5,109 nt of DNA from NCBI GenBank assembly GCA_002343425.1, contig DDSO01000126.1, positions 16,255 to 21,363 of the forward strand. The letters are read 5' to 3'. The stretch comes from Brevundimonas sp. UBA2388 (GTDB lineage Bacteria > Pseudomonadota > Alphaproteobacteria > Caulobacterales > Caulobacteraceae). Every line of letters starts with the position of its first letter. Positions within the stretch are counted from its first letter, which is position 1. Below the pieces are notes generated by a model that was given only the letters and a program-made list of their open reading frames with translations, searched no databases and was not told the DNA's origin. Made by a program: the position numbers and the translations under genes. Of this stretch, positions 4,744 through 5,109 are shown piece after piece.

Positions 4744-5109
4744 ATCAGGGCCTTCAGCTGGTCGACCAGATCGGTCTTCTCCCAGCTGAAGCCGCCGTCG
4801 GCTTCCGGTGCGCGGCCGAAATGGCCATAGGCGGCGGTGCGGGCGTAGATCGGCCGGTTGAGCCCGAGGTGCTCGCGGATCGATCGCGGGGTAGCGCCGC
4901 CGATGAGGCCGAGGATGTTGGCCTCCAGCACGGCTTCATTGATCGGGCCCTTGCCGGTGCCGTGCAGATCGACGTGGATCGACTGGGGCTTGGCCACGCC
5001 GATGGCGTAGCTGATCTGGATGGTGCAGCGGTCGGCCAGGCCGGCGGCGACAACGTTCTTGGCCAGATAGCGGCAGGCGTAGGCGGCCGAACGGTCGACC
5101 TTGGTCGGA
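4740..5109 (-). CDS. metK: S-adenosylmethionine synthetase, C-terminal part (5' end outside window)
   Basis: MetK makes S-adenosylmethionine from methionine and ATP in the cytoplasm. The last 122 codons are present; codon 1 lies beyond base 5109. The visible part begins [20 protein letters not shown], the region following the GKD motif that contributes to the active site and metal binding, continues with [20 protein letters not shown] (31-50) and contains the family C-terminal pattern TAAYGHFGR (91-99), ending [16 protein letters not shown]. No disruption is seen. The TAG stop shares the palindrome CTAG (4740-4743) with the stop of the convergent small gene, and a hairpin follows. Its product is the cofactor of TrmB encoded next on the same strand. 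Any SAM riboswitch would be upstream of its start, outside the window. Confidence 0.98.
   Translation of the reverse strand, partial: PTKVDRSAAYACRYLAKNVVAAGLADRCTIQISYAIGVAKPQSIHVDLHGTGKGPINEAVLEANILGLIGGATPRSIREHLGLNRPIYARTAAYGHFGRAPEADGGFSWEKTDLVDQLKALI

Noticed and set aside
1..5109. tRNA, CRISPR array, insertion sequence, defence or secretion system
   Set aside because: No cloverleaf with a CCA end, no spaced direct repeats, and no transposase, nuclease or secretion motifs were found on reading both strands by eye.

Overview
The window is about 68% GC with dense, short-spaced genes. The proteins look alphaproteobacterial, most like Caulobacterales (Brevundimonas or Caulobacter relatives). 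This placement rests on the overall style of the NusA, RimP, TrmB and MetK sequences and on metK, trmB, rimP and nusA lying close together on one strand. No database search was possible.

Layout: nusA (minus, runs off the left edge) follows rimP (minus) with only 3 bp between them. Upstream of rimP is a leader of about 70 bp with a sigma70-like promoter, a small hairpin and a strong intrinsic terminator whose U-tract ends directly before the rimP start. Next come a four-helix membrane protein of unknown function (minus), a CDKN3-like dual-specificity phosphatase (plus), a DUF1993 protein (minus), the biotin transporter subunit bioY (plus), trmB (minus), a small membrane protein (plus), and the C-terminal third of metK (minus, runs off the right edge).

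The housekeeping genes cover translation and transcription (rimP for 30S maturation, nusA for elongation and termination), tRNA modification (trmB, which uses S-adenosylmethionine) and SAM synthesis (metK, which makes it). The genes between them are accessory singletons that alternate strands and meet tail to tail: phosphatase/DUF1993 7 bp apart, bioY/trmB overlapping by 14 bp, small membrane protein/metK sharing a CTAG. This looks like piecemeal insertion into a conserved housekeeping neighbourhood rather than one coherent system.

I do not see a new multi-gene system. The most interesting signal is the apparent transcription attenuator in front of rimP-nusA, because NusA itself modulates intrinsic termination and could close a feedback loop. 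Secondary points are a phosphatase signature loop with Ala where Ser/Thr is usual, a hairpin just before that gene's start, and a perfect 10-bp hairpin just past the metK stop but inside the opposing gene. No tRNA, rRNA, insertion sequence or CRISPR array was seen, and no non-coding gap exceeds 300 bases.
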